Assembly: GCA_013407085.1 (NCBI GenBank)
Contig: JACCGJ010001818.1
Coordinates: 1 to 64,000, forward strand
DNA length: 64,000 nucleotides
Source of the DNA: Atriophallophorus winterbourni
Lineage: Eukaryota; Platyhelminthes; Trematoda; Plagiorchiida; Microphallidae
Reading direction: 5' to 3'
The translations under genes were made by a program, and so were the position numbers. Every line of letters starts with the position of its first letter. Within the stretch, counting starts at the first letter, position 1. Below the pieces are notes generated by a model. It had not been told where the DNA came from. It did no database searches and saw nothing but the letters and a program-made list of their open reading frames with translations. Below, piece by piece: positions 33,901 through 45,600 of the stretch.

Positions 33901-35262
33901 TACTTGCTTGGATAAAGGCCTTCCTTACAGGTAGGACATTCCGAGTGAGAGTAGGATGTACGCTGTCGAATCAAACCGACGTGATCAGTGGTGTACCCCA
34001 AGGTTCGGTACTTGGCCCTCTTCTATTCCTGATTTTCATCGATGACTTGTCCTCTGAATTGAAGTGCCCATGCTTCATTTTCGCGGATGATGTGAAATTC
34101 ATCGGATCAACGGATGAAGAGACCTTGATGTACGACCTTGAGCGGGTCATAAACTGGTCATACCAGTGGGATCTCCCACTGAACCTAAATAAGAGCCAAC
34201 TCTTGTCAACACTGGTTGATAAGATTTCGGTCCAGGTGGCGGGGAATTCCCTCAGTGTTAACGCCACACAGTGTGTTAAGGATTTGGGTGTACTGGTTAG
34301 GGCTGACTTCAAATGGGAGGACCAATGTGCCGCTGCGGCTCAGCGTGCACGCAAGGTACTTTTTCGGCTGAAATCAGTGCTATCGAGCAGAAGACCCGAT
34401 GTATTCCTGCCACTGTACAAGGCATTAGTTCGGCCACATCTTGAATACTGTGTTCAGGCGTGGTGTCCTCACTACGAAAAGGACATCCTTCAACTTGAAA
34501 GCGTACAGCGCCTCGCAACTCGCATGATTGAATGTCAGCGAGGGAAACCGTACGCTGTGCGCCTAATGTCTCTCGATCTTTTCTCCCTTTGGCGCCGTCG
34601 TTTAAGAGGTGACCTAATAGAAATCTTTAAGATCTTGAAGGGTTTGAGTGGCGTGCAAATGAACGACTTCTTTACCTTAAGCCCCGAGCTGGGCACCCGG
34701 GGCCACTAACTTAAAATTGCTAAGAAACGATGTCGGCTAGTCTCCAGTATACACTTTTCAGCTTTAGGGTTGTTAACTTCCGGAACATTCTTCAAGAAAA
34801 ACTTATATCCTGCAGTACCGTGTCTGATTTTGAGCAGGGGTTGGACAGCAACTGGGGTAAGTTGGTTCCTGAATACTCTCCTTAATTGCTATACAAGCTT
34901 AGATTTTTCATCTTTTAGCGTTATCCCGTAAATAAAGTGAGGGCTAGAGTTCTCTGTGTTTTTTATTTTCATTATACACAATGCTAATTTAGCTGACCTC
35001 TCACCGTGCTGGTGAAGAGAAACTGCTTTTTCTTTTTCCAGCATCGGCTATAACGCGGTGCTTCCTAAGTTCACCCCGGATAATCTCTTGGCTTCGCGAT
35101 CGGCGAAGATTTCAAATAGACAAAAAAAATTTACGTTTTGGCAGTGGTTGGTGCTTCTCTGCAGCTTTCTACCGAAAGAAATTCTGGACGCTCGATTGGC
35201 TTGTTAGCCACATACTGTCCTGTGCAAACTGAACTGAACTGAACTGAACTGAAACCGTATGG
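30958..35262 (+). mobile_element. CR1/Jockey-like LINE, 5'-truncated, with nested antisense LINE
   Basis: It begins inside the endonuclease domain (VIGLSETWLS, then LILGDFNLPDIDWP and GKSDHV; 30958-31633) and is interrupted at about 31936-33072 by another LINE on the opposite strand. It continues with the pre-RT linker (33073-33531) and reverse transcriptase (33501-34709). RT motifs are YRPVSLTSTVSKVMEK, ALYLDFSKAFDSVNH, GVPQGSVLGPLLF and FADDVKFIG, with a C-terminal ...LSPELGTRGH. One frameshift lies near 33510 and another in the endonuclease. The 3' UTR runs from 34710 to a (CTGAA)n tail at about 35230-35262. The 5' edge abuts the broken dynein fragment. Confidence 0.85.
31936..33072 (-). 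mobile_element. Nested antisense LINE reverse transcriptase
   Basis: Minus-strand translation runs YIDISEAFDRVNHDILIKKL, GVPQGSALGLLLFLVYMNDI and FADDIKIW, then the C-terminal domain in the 32632-32021 frame (VINTYIRPVMEYSIQAWAPW). It is a 5'-truncated CR1/Jockey-like element of a different subfamily from its host LINE. It has one frameshift near 32600. The 3' end is an A/T-rich run at 31936-31985. Confidence 0.8.
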
Positions 35263-35383
35263 CCTTGAGAGGACGTAACAATTTGAGCTTGCGAACGCTG
35301 ACATTTCGTACGTTTATTTACAGCAAAACGCGGCACGTGTTATTTAAAAAATAGTTGTATGAACCATTAAATTGTTTATTTTA

Positions 35384-35498
35384 TTTTTCTCATATCTCTC
35401 TAGGCCTGAGCAACCTGACAGTAATGTCGCCTACGTGCAGTCTCTAATTGCTACAGCACTTTGCCTGGATCAGGCTTGTGCTTTCATACATCATACAT
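35384..35498 (+). repeat. SINE-like repeat, 3' half
   Basis: CTCATATCTCTCTAGGCCTGAGCAACCTGACAG through CTTTGCCTGGATCAGGCTTGTGCTTTCATAC. It is 5'-truncated shortly upstream of the core, like several other copies. Confidence 0.8.
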
Positions 35499-35499
35499 A

Positions 35500-36690
35500 C
35501 ATTCTCTGAATTTTCTGTAAATTCGTATTCAATTTATAAGATTATACACATATTATACTACAACCAACCTATTCTAATACGTTTTTTGAAAACTATATTT
35601 ATATTTTTCTACTGAAATTTATATTTTTTAAACTAAGACTATGCTAACAGCGTCATATCCCTGCATTTTAGCCGAATGTGAGAAAAGTAGTTAAAAGAGT
35701 AGATTGTGATGTGTGCCAAAGATGAGCGCATCTAAAATTCTCTGGTATTCCTGCCAAGCATTACGAAACTTCTTGCGACATTATTTTCCTGGTATGGCTT
35801 TATGTAGACTGCAAGTGGAACTCGATGGAATCTATTTTAACGACCTCTGTCCATTTTATGTCATACGCAGAAGTGGTTAGGAAAAATCAACCCCCTCACT
35901 AAAATGGGCTTCAGTCTATAGTGCCAACGGCAAGGGCCAAAACTTACCATGGGCAGATAAAAAGAACCATGGGAAGAAAGCAGTCGTAAAAATTAGCCTT
36001 TAATAAGCTGGTAACAACCAAACTACGTTGCCTTGAAAAGGCAATTAAATACCGTGTCTGAGCAAGTTATTAACCTTACTGGCCCAAATATAATGTCGGG
36101 AACTAAGCCACCTCGTACTCTGTTCATTCTAAGTCGCGAAGAGCCGCTGATTCGCAAAAGCGAATCCCGACAGAAAATATTGTTTTAAGGTCCAAGACGT
36201 CTTCCGCACTACTGGGCTAACTAACTGCCATATAAAGAGAATCCGTCGTATCGGCCCGGGAAATCCAATTGTAAGTAGTACTCGGTAGAATTCATACACC
36301 AGCTGGACAAAGACGCACTTCATTCGAAAAGTGCTTACCTTAAAAGCTACGCAGCTGGGCGTTTCAAAGTTGTCCCGGATATGGGGCCTCCACGACACTT
36401 CTGGAAAGCGTTCAAAAACGCCTAACACCGGTTTGAAAGCTCCCGTAAAGGGGGTCAGCATGAGCCAAAATAAGCTACACAAGCCATCTGCTGTAGTATT
36501 AATCAATGATTTACTTCAAAATGGCGCGCCAATAGAATACGGATGCGAGAAATCTTTGTCAAGTGATCGCCTCTTATTATTAATATTTATTATATTTTCA
36601 CAATCTGATACAGATATAGTGCCGTTCAACATAAACAATGAGATGTACAAAGCGAGAAGGGGGGTACAAAGCGTTGTCATCGGCATCGTT
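35500..36690. other. No recognisable gene
   Basis: Open frames up to 133 codons on either strand (36129-36506 and 36331-36732) show no domain I recognise. The sequence may be decayed retroelement, but I see no diagnostic motif. Confidence 0.35.
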
Positions 36691-36694
36691 GAAC

Positions 36695-36965
36695 GTAGGC
36701 ATGATACTACCCGGTTGCCTACACCGAAGTAGGGGAGATTTCGTTTAGGGGGTCCCACCCCGAGCCTTTACCCACAAGGCAGTGGAGCGAGAGAGGTTCG
36801 CACCTATCGGTGGCCGGTGACCGACGAAGCGGTTCATACGCCCTTTTCTGGGAATTTCCAGTTCGGAGCCCGATAACCCCGTTGATAGGTTGGTGACTTC
36901 AGTTTTTGCCTGTGCACCATACAATGTCCTTGGATAGGACAAGGGGCAGTGACTTTTGGAGCGGC
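36695..36965 (-). mobile_element. RTE-C-related 5' leader, solo
   Basis: The stretch holds CATGATACTACCCGGTTGCC, CACCGAAGTAGGGGAG, CAAGGCAGTGGAGCGAGAG and GCACCTATCGGTGGCCGG. It aligns with the leader of RTE-C at 45945-46215, same orientation relative to the element. No open reading frame of the element follows it, so this is an isolated leader or a rearranged copy. Confidence 0.6.
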
Positions 36966-37359
36966 GAGTCACATCCGCCGCGTCGTGATTTCATCATTGG
37001 ATTTTTGTGGCTTTTTATAGGGAGAACGCTTGCCAGGCGAAAACCCGCCACACCCTCAGACACCACCGCCGAAACTTTCGCTGAGCTCGGAGAACCGAGC
37101 CCACCCAGCTGGCACCACGTGGAGGTATTTCGGCAAGCCAGCCCTATTTCGGCAAGCCTCTCAGGATCTTAAGGCACTCCGCCAGAAAATAATCAAGAAT
37201 CACTCTTTAGCATGCACCTGAACGAGAAAAATCTATAAACAACTACCATCAGGCCGGTACATGCTCGTTCACACGCGCAGTCCAACCAGTTATCCGCTGC
37301 TCCGGTCTCAAATAACGGCGTATCAGCGAGGGTGCTCGGACCCCGTGTAAAAGTTGATT

Positions 37360-40215
37360 AAAAATGTGCATCATAGAAATGCACGAGTATTCTATACAAA
37401 TGCTAGTAATGTACGTAATAAGTGCGAAGAGCTGCAGCTTGCTGCGCAAGAAAACCATGTCGATGTAATTGCCCTTGCCGAATCATGGTTGAAATCAGGT
37501 AATCATCTATCGTCATTTGCATCACCTAAATACGCCATCTATATTCTCGATAGGGATACTAGTGCTACGGGAAGGTGTAGCAATTATGATTAATGAAAAC
37601 CTTCACACAGTGAGACATCGAAAAATATTGCTTCTTACACAATCCAACTAGTCTCGTTATTTCTTACTGTCGCTAAAAGGAGACTCGCACTTGTATATGT
37701 TTATAAAAGCGCGGCTACTTCACCAGTAGAGATCAATTACTGAAGGACACATTGGAAGTTTTGAAACGGCAATCCAACACATTGCTAATTGTTGGAGATT
37801 TCAATCTCCCGGGCATCGATTGGGGTACCGAAATTTCTTCAACAGAGTCAGCTGACTCGTAATATCTGGACTGGTTTCATTTCAGGGCCCATTATCAACA
37901 TCTCAGTGAACCAACAAGGGACACACTCAGTCCACTTTGGATTTGGTTCTATCGTCTCATAAAGGGTTATTTATTGGATTAAATACCTTTCACCACTAGC
38001 CAAGAGTGACCACGCCGTTATTTTTTGACTAAACTTTAGTTCAATTTAGTCACCAAGTGAAGATGTCCCGCATCTTTGGTCGCCTGGACATCGTGCAACT
38101 ACAAACTAAGGCAATTGAGCTGAATTGGAAACCAGACGAATCGGAACCTAGTGTAGAATTCATGTGGAATATTATAAGAGGGCACGTTTCACAATGGTAC
38201 GAAAGTTTCGCTCCTCTACAACCAGTGATCACGCAAGGTAACCCCCCGTGTGGAGTGCGTCGATTCAGATTTCGTGACCGTAGTTGGAGGGCTTTCAAAT
38301 TCTCTGGAACTCTTAGATCTAGAATACATACAGACTAGAATTTCAGCGGTTGCACTGCAAAGGAATGCTAAAATGGATTTTGAATCCAGACGTGCCAAAA
38401 AAGAAAGATTAACTTAATTGCTTTTTATGGCTATGTTCAATCCGAACAGTATTCCTCGCCGTATTTCAGGTACATTGTAGAAACTCGCGTGTGCAACGCA
38501 CCTCTCTTTGGCTCTGTGGAGATTGATCAGAAAATGGTCACCACATTTCTGTCACAGCTGGATAAAACTAAGTCGGCTGGCTCCGACGGTATACATACGG
38601 TTATTTTTTAACCGCTCGCGACTATAATTAGCCTTGCTATCAGCAAAAGTTTTGCAGCTACCTTACTCTAGAGTATGCTACCGGGTGATTGGAAACGAGC
38701 GGCGGTGGTAGCCATAAACAAATTGGTCCCAGTTAGGATGTAAGCAACCATAGACCAGTAGTTCTGTGCTGTGCGGCTAACCGTGCTAAATTCTTTGGCC
38801 AAGGCTAGTGAGCTGCATGCTGAAACACGCTGGAATCTCACTACCATTTCTATTGCCCCCCTCATATCTGTCCAGGCGTGGGCAACCTGACAGTATCTTA
38901 GCCCACTTGCAGTCTTTGACTGTGCGGCTTGTGCTTTCATACCATACCATATTTTGTGCTTTCATGCTGCATACATATACCATCAAGTCTGACTATTATT
39001 CATTGCAAAAAGCATTCGGTACCAGATATATAAACATTTGGTAGCCAATTCCTTACTATGTGATACCCAGCACAAATTCTTGAAAGAAGATTCTGCTTAA
39101 CAAATTTTCTGAGCTTTCTTGATAAATGTGACATTACTGATCGATGAAGGGAAAGAAGTCGATGTTTACTACCTTACTTTTCAGAAGGTCTTTGACTAAG
39201 TGAGCCCTAGGTACCTTCTGCACAAGGTAAAGATGTGTAGCATCACAGATGAAGTACATCGATGGTTAGACACCTTAAACAATCTTACTAACCATTTTAG
39301 GATTGTAGGAGTGTGCTTGGAGAAATCGGTGATACTCAGTGGAGTGCCTCAATGTTCAGTGTTTGGTCCACTATTTTTTTATTTTTGTAAACAACTTGGA
39401 AGCCTGCTTGAGTTTACGTTGTGTCCTGTTTGCTGATTATATTAACATCATAGGATATGACAGTAGATTTAGGCTTATTTCGAATTAAGAAAAAAGTAAT
39501 CAAATGGACAAAAACATGGGACTTGCCACTAAACTTGCGGAAGAGCTGCGTTCTGACGACTGATTGAGTGACGACACAACTAGAAGTCGGCGAAGGAACC
39601 ATCAGAATAGCTGCTGCTCAGAAAGTGAAGGATCTCGGCATTACTATTACAGGAAATTTTAAGTGATCTACTGATGGTGTAAGAGCAGCAAACAAGGCTC
39701 ACAGAGAACTGTTCAGACTGCCCTTAGCGTTTTAATGCCCAAAACCTATATTCGTTCCTTTATATAAGGTAGTCGTGTGACCTCACTTAGAATAATGTGT
39801 TTAATTGTAGGCACCTTACCTGAAGAAGATATCGAGTATCTCAAAGGGTTCCAGTGCCTTGCGACTAGGATAGTTGAGGGTCAGACAGGTGAAACCTATG
39901 AGGCAATACTCAATGACTGCGATTTGTTCTCATTGAAGAGACGGCGTCTGTGAGTCGGCTTAATAAAAACTAAGATTCTAAAAAGTCTCACGGGAGATTT
40001 TACAGAATTACTGAAGCTTGCCCCCGAAATAGCTACAAGGGGTAATTCAATGAGTAAGCATAGGCTGTTGGTACGTGAGCTCCTTTGTAGTAACCGTGTG
40101 AATAACCACTGGAATAAGCTCCCAGATGTTATAATAAACCTCCCTAACGTGTTGAGCTTCAAGAGGGAATTAGATGCTAACTTGCGTTCCCTATTTCGAA
40201 ATATTGTCGGATTAA
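37360..40215 (+). pseudogene. CR1-like LINE, decayed, with a SINE insertion
   Basis: The endonuclease begins VFYTNASNVRNKCEELQLAA...VIALAESWLKSG (37390-37500), followed by LLIVGDFNLPGIDWG near 37780. Linker sequence follows (38057-38340), then reverse transcriptase pieces on either side of a SINE at 38757-38947. These include DEGKEVDVYYLTFQKVFD, ILSGVPQCSVFGPLFF and, near the end, VNNHWNKLPDVIINLPNVLSFKRELD. It has many stops and frameshifts. The region 37000-37360 may be its ORF1 or leader. Confidence 0.7.
38757..38947 (+). repeat. SINE-like repeat inserted in CR1-like LINE
   Basis: Starts GTAGTTCTGTGCTGTGCGGC, has the core TCCAGGCGTGGGCAACCTGACAG, and ends GCGGCTTGTGCTTTCATACC. The GCACTTTG block is deleted. 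It splits the reverse transcriptase of the surrounding LINE. Confidence 0.8.
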
Positions 40216-40240
40216 ACCAAAAATATTTGTATCAAAGTAG

Positions 40241-40345
40241 CTCATTTGCATGCATTTCCATCACACCCCGCGACCGGTTTCGTGCTGTTTGCGCTCATCA
40301 GGTTGGGCAGTAGATAAAGATTCGCATGCGGTCGAGACAGTGAAA
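40241..40345 (-). ncRNA. Hammerhead-ribozyme-like repeat (best copy)
   Basis: Minus strand: CTGATGA (40301-40295), helix II GCGC-AAACA-GCAC with one mismatch, GAAA (40281-40278), then CCGGTC. The last part folds as a minimal two-pair helix III (AC-CG-GT) followed by the cleavage-site C at 40272. Helix I can form between GCCCAAC (40308-40302) and GCGGGGT (40271-40265): one closing pair, a 2x2 internal loop, then four pairs. All core residues of the hammerhead consensus are present. Type I hammerheads with a tiny helix III are known from Penelope-like and other retroelements. Confidence 0.6.
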
Positions 40346-40621
40346 GAATGATAAATAAGATGCACTTGTTAATATTCGTATTGTTCCCGCATATTGTTGC
40401 ATTGTTTCCTGAATCGATGACCTGGGCGGGTAAGCGAAAACAAGCTACTGCTACTCTTCAAACTATTTCTGACTATTCCCCTCTTCCTTTCACTCTTAAC
40501 AGCTCTCAGTCTGTAAATCCCGGCTTTAGAACGACCGAACTGAGCATGTCAGAAAATCCTCTATTCGCGAATTTGCAGATCGATATATGAAACCACGGGC
40601 TTCTACTCACATCGGAGCTTT

Positions 40622-41138
40622 GTGTTACAAATATAGATGTCTGCAAGCGGGTGTTAGGACCAGGTGGCCACGGACTGAGAGAAATGCTGATGCTTGCTCG
40701 CTTGCGATGGTTGGGACATGTTTTAAGAATGCCTACTCACCGTTTACCGTACCGCGCCTTATTCGCAGAACCTGACAGAAGCTGGGAGAAAAGATAGGGT
40801 GGCCAGTCCATGACGTGGCGCGTTGGGATGAAGAAACTCACCGTAGCGCTAGGCTCAGTTAGGCGTATTCGTTTGCCTGGGTGGGGTCCAAAAGCTCCAC
40901 CTAATAGTTGTCTGGAAACCTTACGCGAATGGCTACAAACCGAAGTCAGTGGCGCCAGTGTATTTTATTATGTGTCATAATTTTTTATCCGGTATTATTT
41001 TACATAAAAACACAAAAAACAAAAACAAAACAAAAACAAACCAAAAAATCGCATGCAGTGAAACTGCTTCATATTGCTTGGCACTTTGTCTGGCTCCAGA
41101 CTTGTGCTTCATGATGATGATGATGATGATGATGGAGC
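40622..41138 (+). mobile_element. RTE-A LINE, 3' end copy
   Basis: A 5'-truncated copy starting in the reverse transcriptase C-terminal domain (TTACAAATATAGATGTCTGC). It passes GGACATGTTTTAAGAATGCC to the element end GGCACTTTGTCTGGCTCCAG-ACTTGTGCTTC followed by (ATG)n at 41110-41135. It closely matches 55385-55955. Confidence 0.85.
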
Positions 41139-42570
41139 TATGAATGTCATAACCCTCAAACAGATAGACCAACAAGCTGCGTTGGCTATGACCTTAGATA
41201 GACTAGCTATTGAGGTTCGCTTTTTATCGGAATCGCGCTTATATGATCCGTCTATAATTACTGAACTTACTGCCCCAACCTTTCGACTCTCTACTTTTTG
41301 CGCTGTTCCGATGATTCTTAGCTGCCATTTCATGACAAATTGTAGTTGGTATAGTGCTGAATTCACGTACCGAATCCTGTCTAATCGATTGAATTCCTTG
41401 CAATAGTAGGATGTGAGCAGTTAGACTAGCCACTAATATTAGACCAAACTCAAAATCTTCTAATCGGAGATGCTGGTCTATTGTAGCATCGTACGTACGC
41501 GACTAACACCGATTGCGACGAGAAGAACGGCTACTACGACGATCTATGCGCTCTTTTGCGACCTGTAAAAAATGTTCCGCTAAGACAGCAGTCTCAGCAG
41601 GAGATATGAATACCAGACCGGGTCGCTTAGATACATCTGAATCACAATTAGGTGGCATGTTTGGTCTTGAAGGCCAACGCACAGATAATGGTGAATGCTT
41701 CGTACAATTCTGTGCACAGTCTTGATTATTCATTAGCAGTACTTCCTTTCGTCATGAAAGATGTCAAATTGCCACATGGCGCTTGCCGGATGGAAGCCAT
41801 CCCTTGGCCCATATCGACCATATCTTCATAAGTGCTCGCTGGAGATGTTGCATTGAGGACTGCCGCACCGCTTGGAATACCTGGATAGATTTAGATCATG
41901 CTCTTGTGCGATGTAGGTTCTCGTTAAAGTTATCCGACAGGAAGCCTTCGAATGGGAAACCCATTGTGGTCGAATAATTCTCTCAGCCTGCAGTCGAAGA
42001 CATTTATATGATCACCTCGAGTAACTCACTCTCAGTTTGTCTGTGTGCACCTGCTAATGAAAGATGGAACAAGATAACAGTGATTATGCGGGCTGTCACA
42101 ATATCAGCCTGTGAGACTACAGAATCAACCCCAAAGTCCAACTTGATTTCACAGCGTTCTATCGAACTTCTTACCCGCCACCCCAAATACCTTCTGATCC
42201 TGGATACAATATGTAGACGCGTAAGGAATGAACTTTAACGGAGCTTATATATATTTACATATATATTTACACAATCATTTAAAAATGAAAAAGTGCCACC
42301 TAAAGGCTAAATAGATAAAAGTGGCTAAATAAGGTAGAACAAATAGAAATAGCAAATAATGCTGGAAACGTGCGAAAACTCTTCCAACTTATTCGATCCT
42401 CGGGTCATAAGAACAAAGGAAGGAGTTAGACTATCGCTGAATTAGACTGTACGCTTATCATTAATAAGAATTGCCGCCTCTCAAATTGGGCCGAGCATTG
42501 CGAAGAACAATTCAGCTGACACCTTCAACAGATTCATTGCCTCATTTGAAGCAGTATAGTCGTTAGCCTC
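41139..42570 (+). pseudogene. RTE-B LINE endonuclease and linker relic
   Basis: Endonuclease start NVITLKQIDQQAALAMTLDRLAIEV...LSESRLYDPS (41150-41260), then GDMNTRPGRLDTSESQLGG and HIDHIFISARWRCCIEDC...DLDHALVRC (41580-41930). The pre-RT linker is at 42340-42540 (EIANNAGNVRKLFQLIR), as in the 9209-7707 frame. Multiple frameshifts. A 40-bp piece of another element sits inside it (42261-42300). Confidence 0.7.
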
Positions 42571-42629
42571 TTCGCCATTTGCTTCGTCTGTACTTGCAGG
42601 TAGAGTGTGTCCCATAAGATATGCGAGTA

Positions 42630-45600
42630 TATATATATTTACACAATCATTTAAAAATGAAAAAGTGCCACCCGGCAATGCGCGAGAAAGAGAAGGAAAG
42701 AAAAAAAGGTACAATACGAGGGGGAATTTTTTTGTCCATTGTTCCACATGTTGATTTTTTGATTTTTGTTGTTGTTTTTTTACAAAGTTGAGGGGGGAAC
42801 ACAAAATAGAATGCACTCTCTCCACTGTTGCCGGTTCTCAGCCATCGTCGACAGCGTGTCAAGCCACAAACACTCACTATCCCTTGGACCCCACCCAGGA
42901 AGCCGCGTTCGTCCGACCCGAGCTAAACCCGACGTCAAGCGTTTTAAGGCCTTCTTCCAGGTCAGCGGTTGTCCACCTGAACACCGCCGCCAGCCTGGGC
43001 CAACCGACACACGCAGCGCGCGGAAGGGTAGGCGCTCAGGCTTCATTCTCAAGACATGCCCTAGCCAGCGGAGACGGGAACGGTCGATTAGGTCTCGTAG
43101 CATCAGGCTGTCCCCACCTAGAACACGGTGCCTCACTTCAACGTTGCTAGTGCGGTGTTGCCACCACACTTGTGCAAGCCTCCGTAAACATCGATGTTCA
43201 AACACCTCCAAGCGCCGGAGCTCCTCTGCGCGTACTGCCCAGCTCTCGCACCCGTAAAGCAAGACCGACCTGACTGAGGCCAGGTAAACTCTCCCCTTGA
43301 GTCTCAAACTCACGTCAGACCGCTTCCAGAGATGACCTAGACTAGTGAACGCGAAGCGAGCTCTCGCAATGCGAGAGCCGATCTCACTTTCCAGCCCTCC
43401 TCCCGCCGTGATGCAGCTACCAAGATAGGTGAACTGTTCCACACAGTCCAGACTGAGGTCATCGACCGTCAGAGTGGGCTGCAACCCCTCCCAATCTTGA
43501 AGAAGAACCTTACACTTAGTTGGAGCTAAGTGCAATCCGTACCTAGACGCCTCCAATGCTAGCTGGTTCAGGGCATTCTGTAGGAACACCGGATCATCAC
43601 CAAGCAAAGCAATGTCATCGGCATAATCAAGGTCAGTGACACGGTTACCTGGAAGTAGCTCGATCCCACCCTCAGTGAAGCTACGGAGAGCATTCTGGAG
43701 GACATCCTCGATCGCAAAGTTGAACAAGAATGGGGACAGCGGACAGCCCTGGCGCACGCCACTGGTTGTGAGGAACGCCGGCGATAGGCTGCCGTAGACC
43801 CTGACCCTCCCTGATGAATGAGAATAGAGCTCCTTCAAGATGGCGACATACTTAGGAGGGATGCCACTCCTAAGCAAGCAGTTCCAAAGAGTAGTTCTGT
43901 CCACCGAGTCGAACGCGGCCCGGATGTCCAGAAAAGCTACGATGGTTGGTCGCCGGTACAGGTGTCTGTGCTCTAATAACTGTCGCAGGACAAAAAGCTG
44001 ATCCACGCATCCTCGCCCCGGGCGGAATCCAGCCTGTTCCTCACGGCAACGTAACTCCCGAATGGGCGATAGCCGACGAAGGAGGATGGAAACCAGGAGT
44101 TTAGACGCGACAGGAGTCAGGGATATCCCACGATGATTGGAACACAGATTCCGTGCGCCCTTCTTAAAGATTGGGATAACCGTCGATTCACCCCATGACG
44201 CCGGGACCCGCTCCTCAGCCCATACTTTGGTAAACAAATCACGTAACTCCGCTGCCACAAGATCACCTCCCTCTTAAACAAAATCGGGTGGAGGTCGTCA
44301 GGACCAGGTGACTTGTGGCGCTTCAGTGCTCGAATTACCTCTCTCACCTCCTGGAGATCAGGAGCGGCTAAGGAAACGGGCCAAGGCGTGCAAATCGGTG
44401 TCTCAGGCGGCGAGGTCGGAGGAGGTGGCTGGCTGAACTGAGCACCAAAGTGCTCAGCCCATCGTTCTAAGCGTCTACTAAGATTGGTGATCGGCGAGCC
44501 GTCAGTTTCGCAAATAGTCTCGCTCACTGTATTCAGTTTCGAACCAGTAGCTCTAATTAACTGAAACAATTTGCGAGTATTGCCCGATGCGGCTGCAACC
44601 TCCATCTCACAAGCACGTTGCGTCCACCAGAACTCGCGGTCATTCCTTAAGCTGGCCTTTAAGCGGGTATTGAATTCTCTCCGAGCACGGTTGTGTTCAG
44701 TGCCGGTGGGTAAAGTTCGACGGTGATCGATTAAAGCAAGTGACTGGGCCGAGATCCAAGAGCGTGGCAAAGCGCGGGTGGGTTGACAGCTTTCAGAAGT
44801 AGCGCAGGACAGTGCTGTCCGAACGAAGTTCCAGTGCTGCTCAACATCAGACGGGGGTGCTTCTGCGAGCTCCCTGGTCAATGCATGATGGAACTGGTTC
44901 TGACAGCGGGGAGCATCAAAGAGGCGGTGTCTACATGAGTTCGTCTTGCGCGTGCCTTACCCCCAAATTGGAAGTTGACTGTCGCACAGACTAGCGCATG
45001 GTCTGAGTCCACACTGGTGGTCCAGTATGAACGACAATCCTTGATGCTACCACGCCACCTGTAGCTAATAGCAATGTGGTCAATTTGAGACCAGACGTGC
45101 TGTGATGGTGAGCGCCATGTGGCCATTCGACGCTGGGAACGCCGAAATGCCGTACTGGAGAGATAGAGGCGGTGATCGCCACAGAATGTGAGCAATCGTT
45201 CTCCGTTATCTGAACGCCCGCCATCCAGCCCATACTGACCTCCTAGGTGGCGCTCGTATTCAGACAGGCGACCAACGCGAGCGTTGAGATCTCCTGCCAT
45301 GATTACGACATCTGTCCTGCGTGCCTTGCGAAACAAACTATGCAACTTCTCATAGAAGTTGTCCTTACTGAGATCCACACTACAGTCCGTTGGAGCGTAG
45401 GCAGAAATCACAAACAAATCCCTCCGCGTTTCGCACCGCCTGTTCACCCGACAGTGGCCACGAAATCGTGCACCGCACAGTCTGCTGTCAACGGGAATCC
45501 ACTCTAAGAGTGATTGCTCAGCACGGGAACTGAGCGCGATACCGACGCCAGCCAATCCGGCAGAGGAAGCATCCGGGTCACTAGAGAGGCGCAGGTGGAA

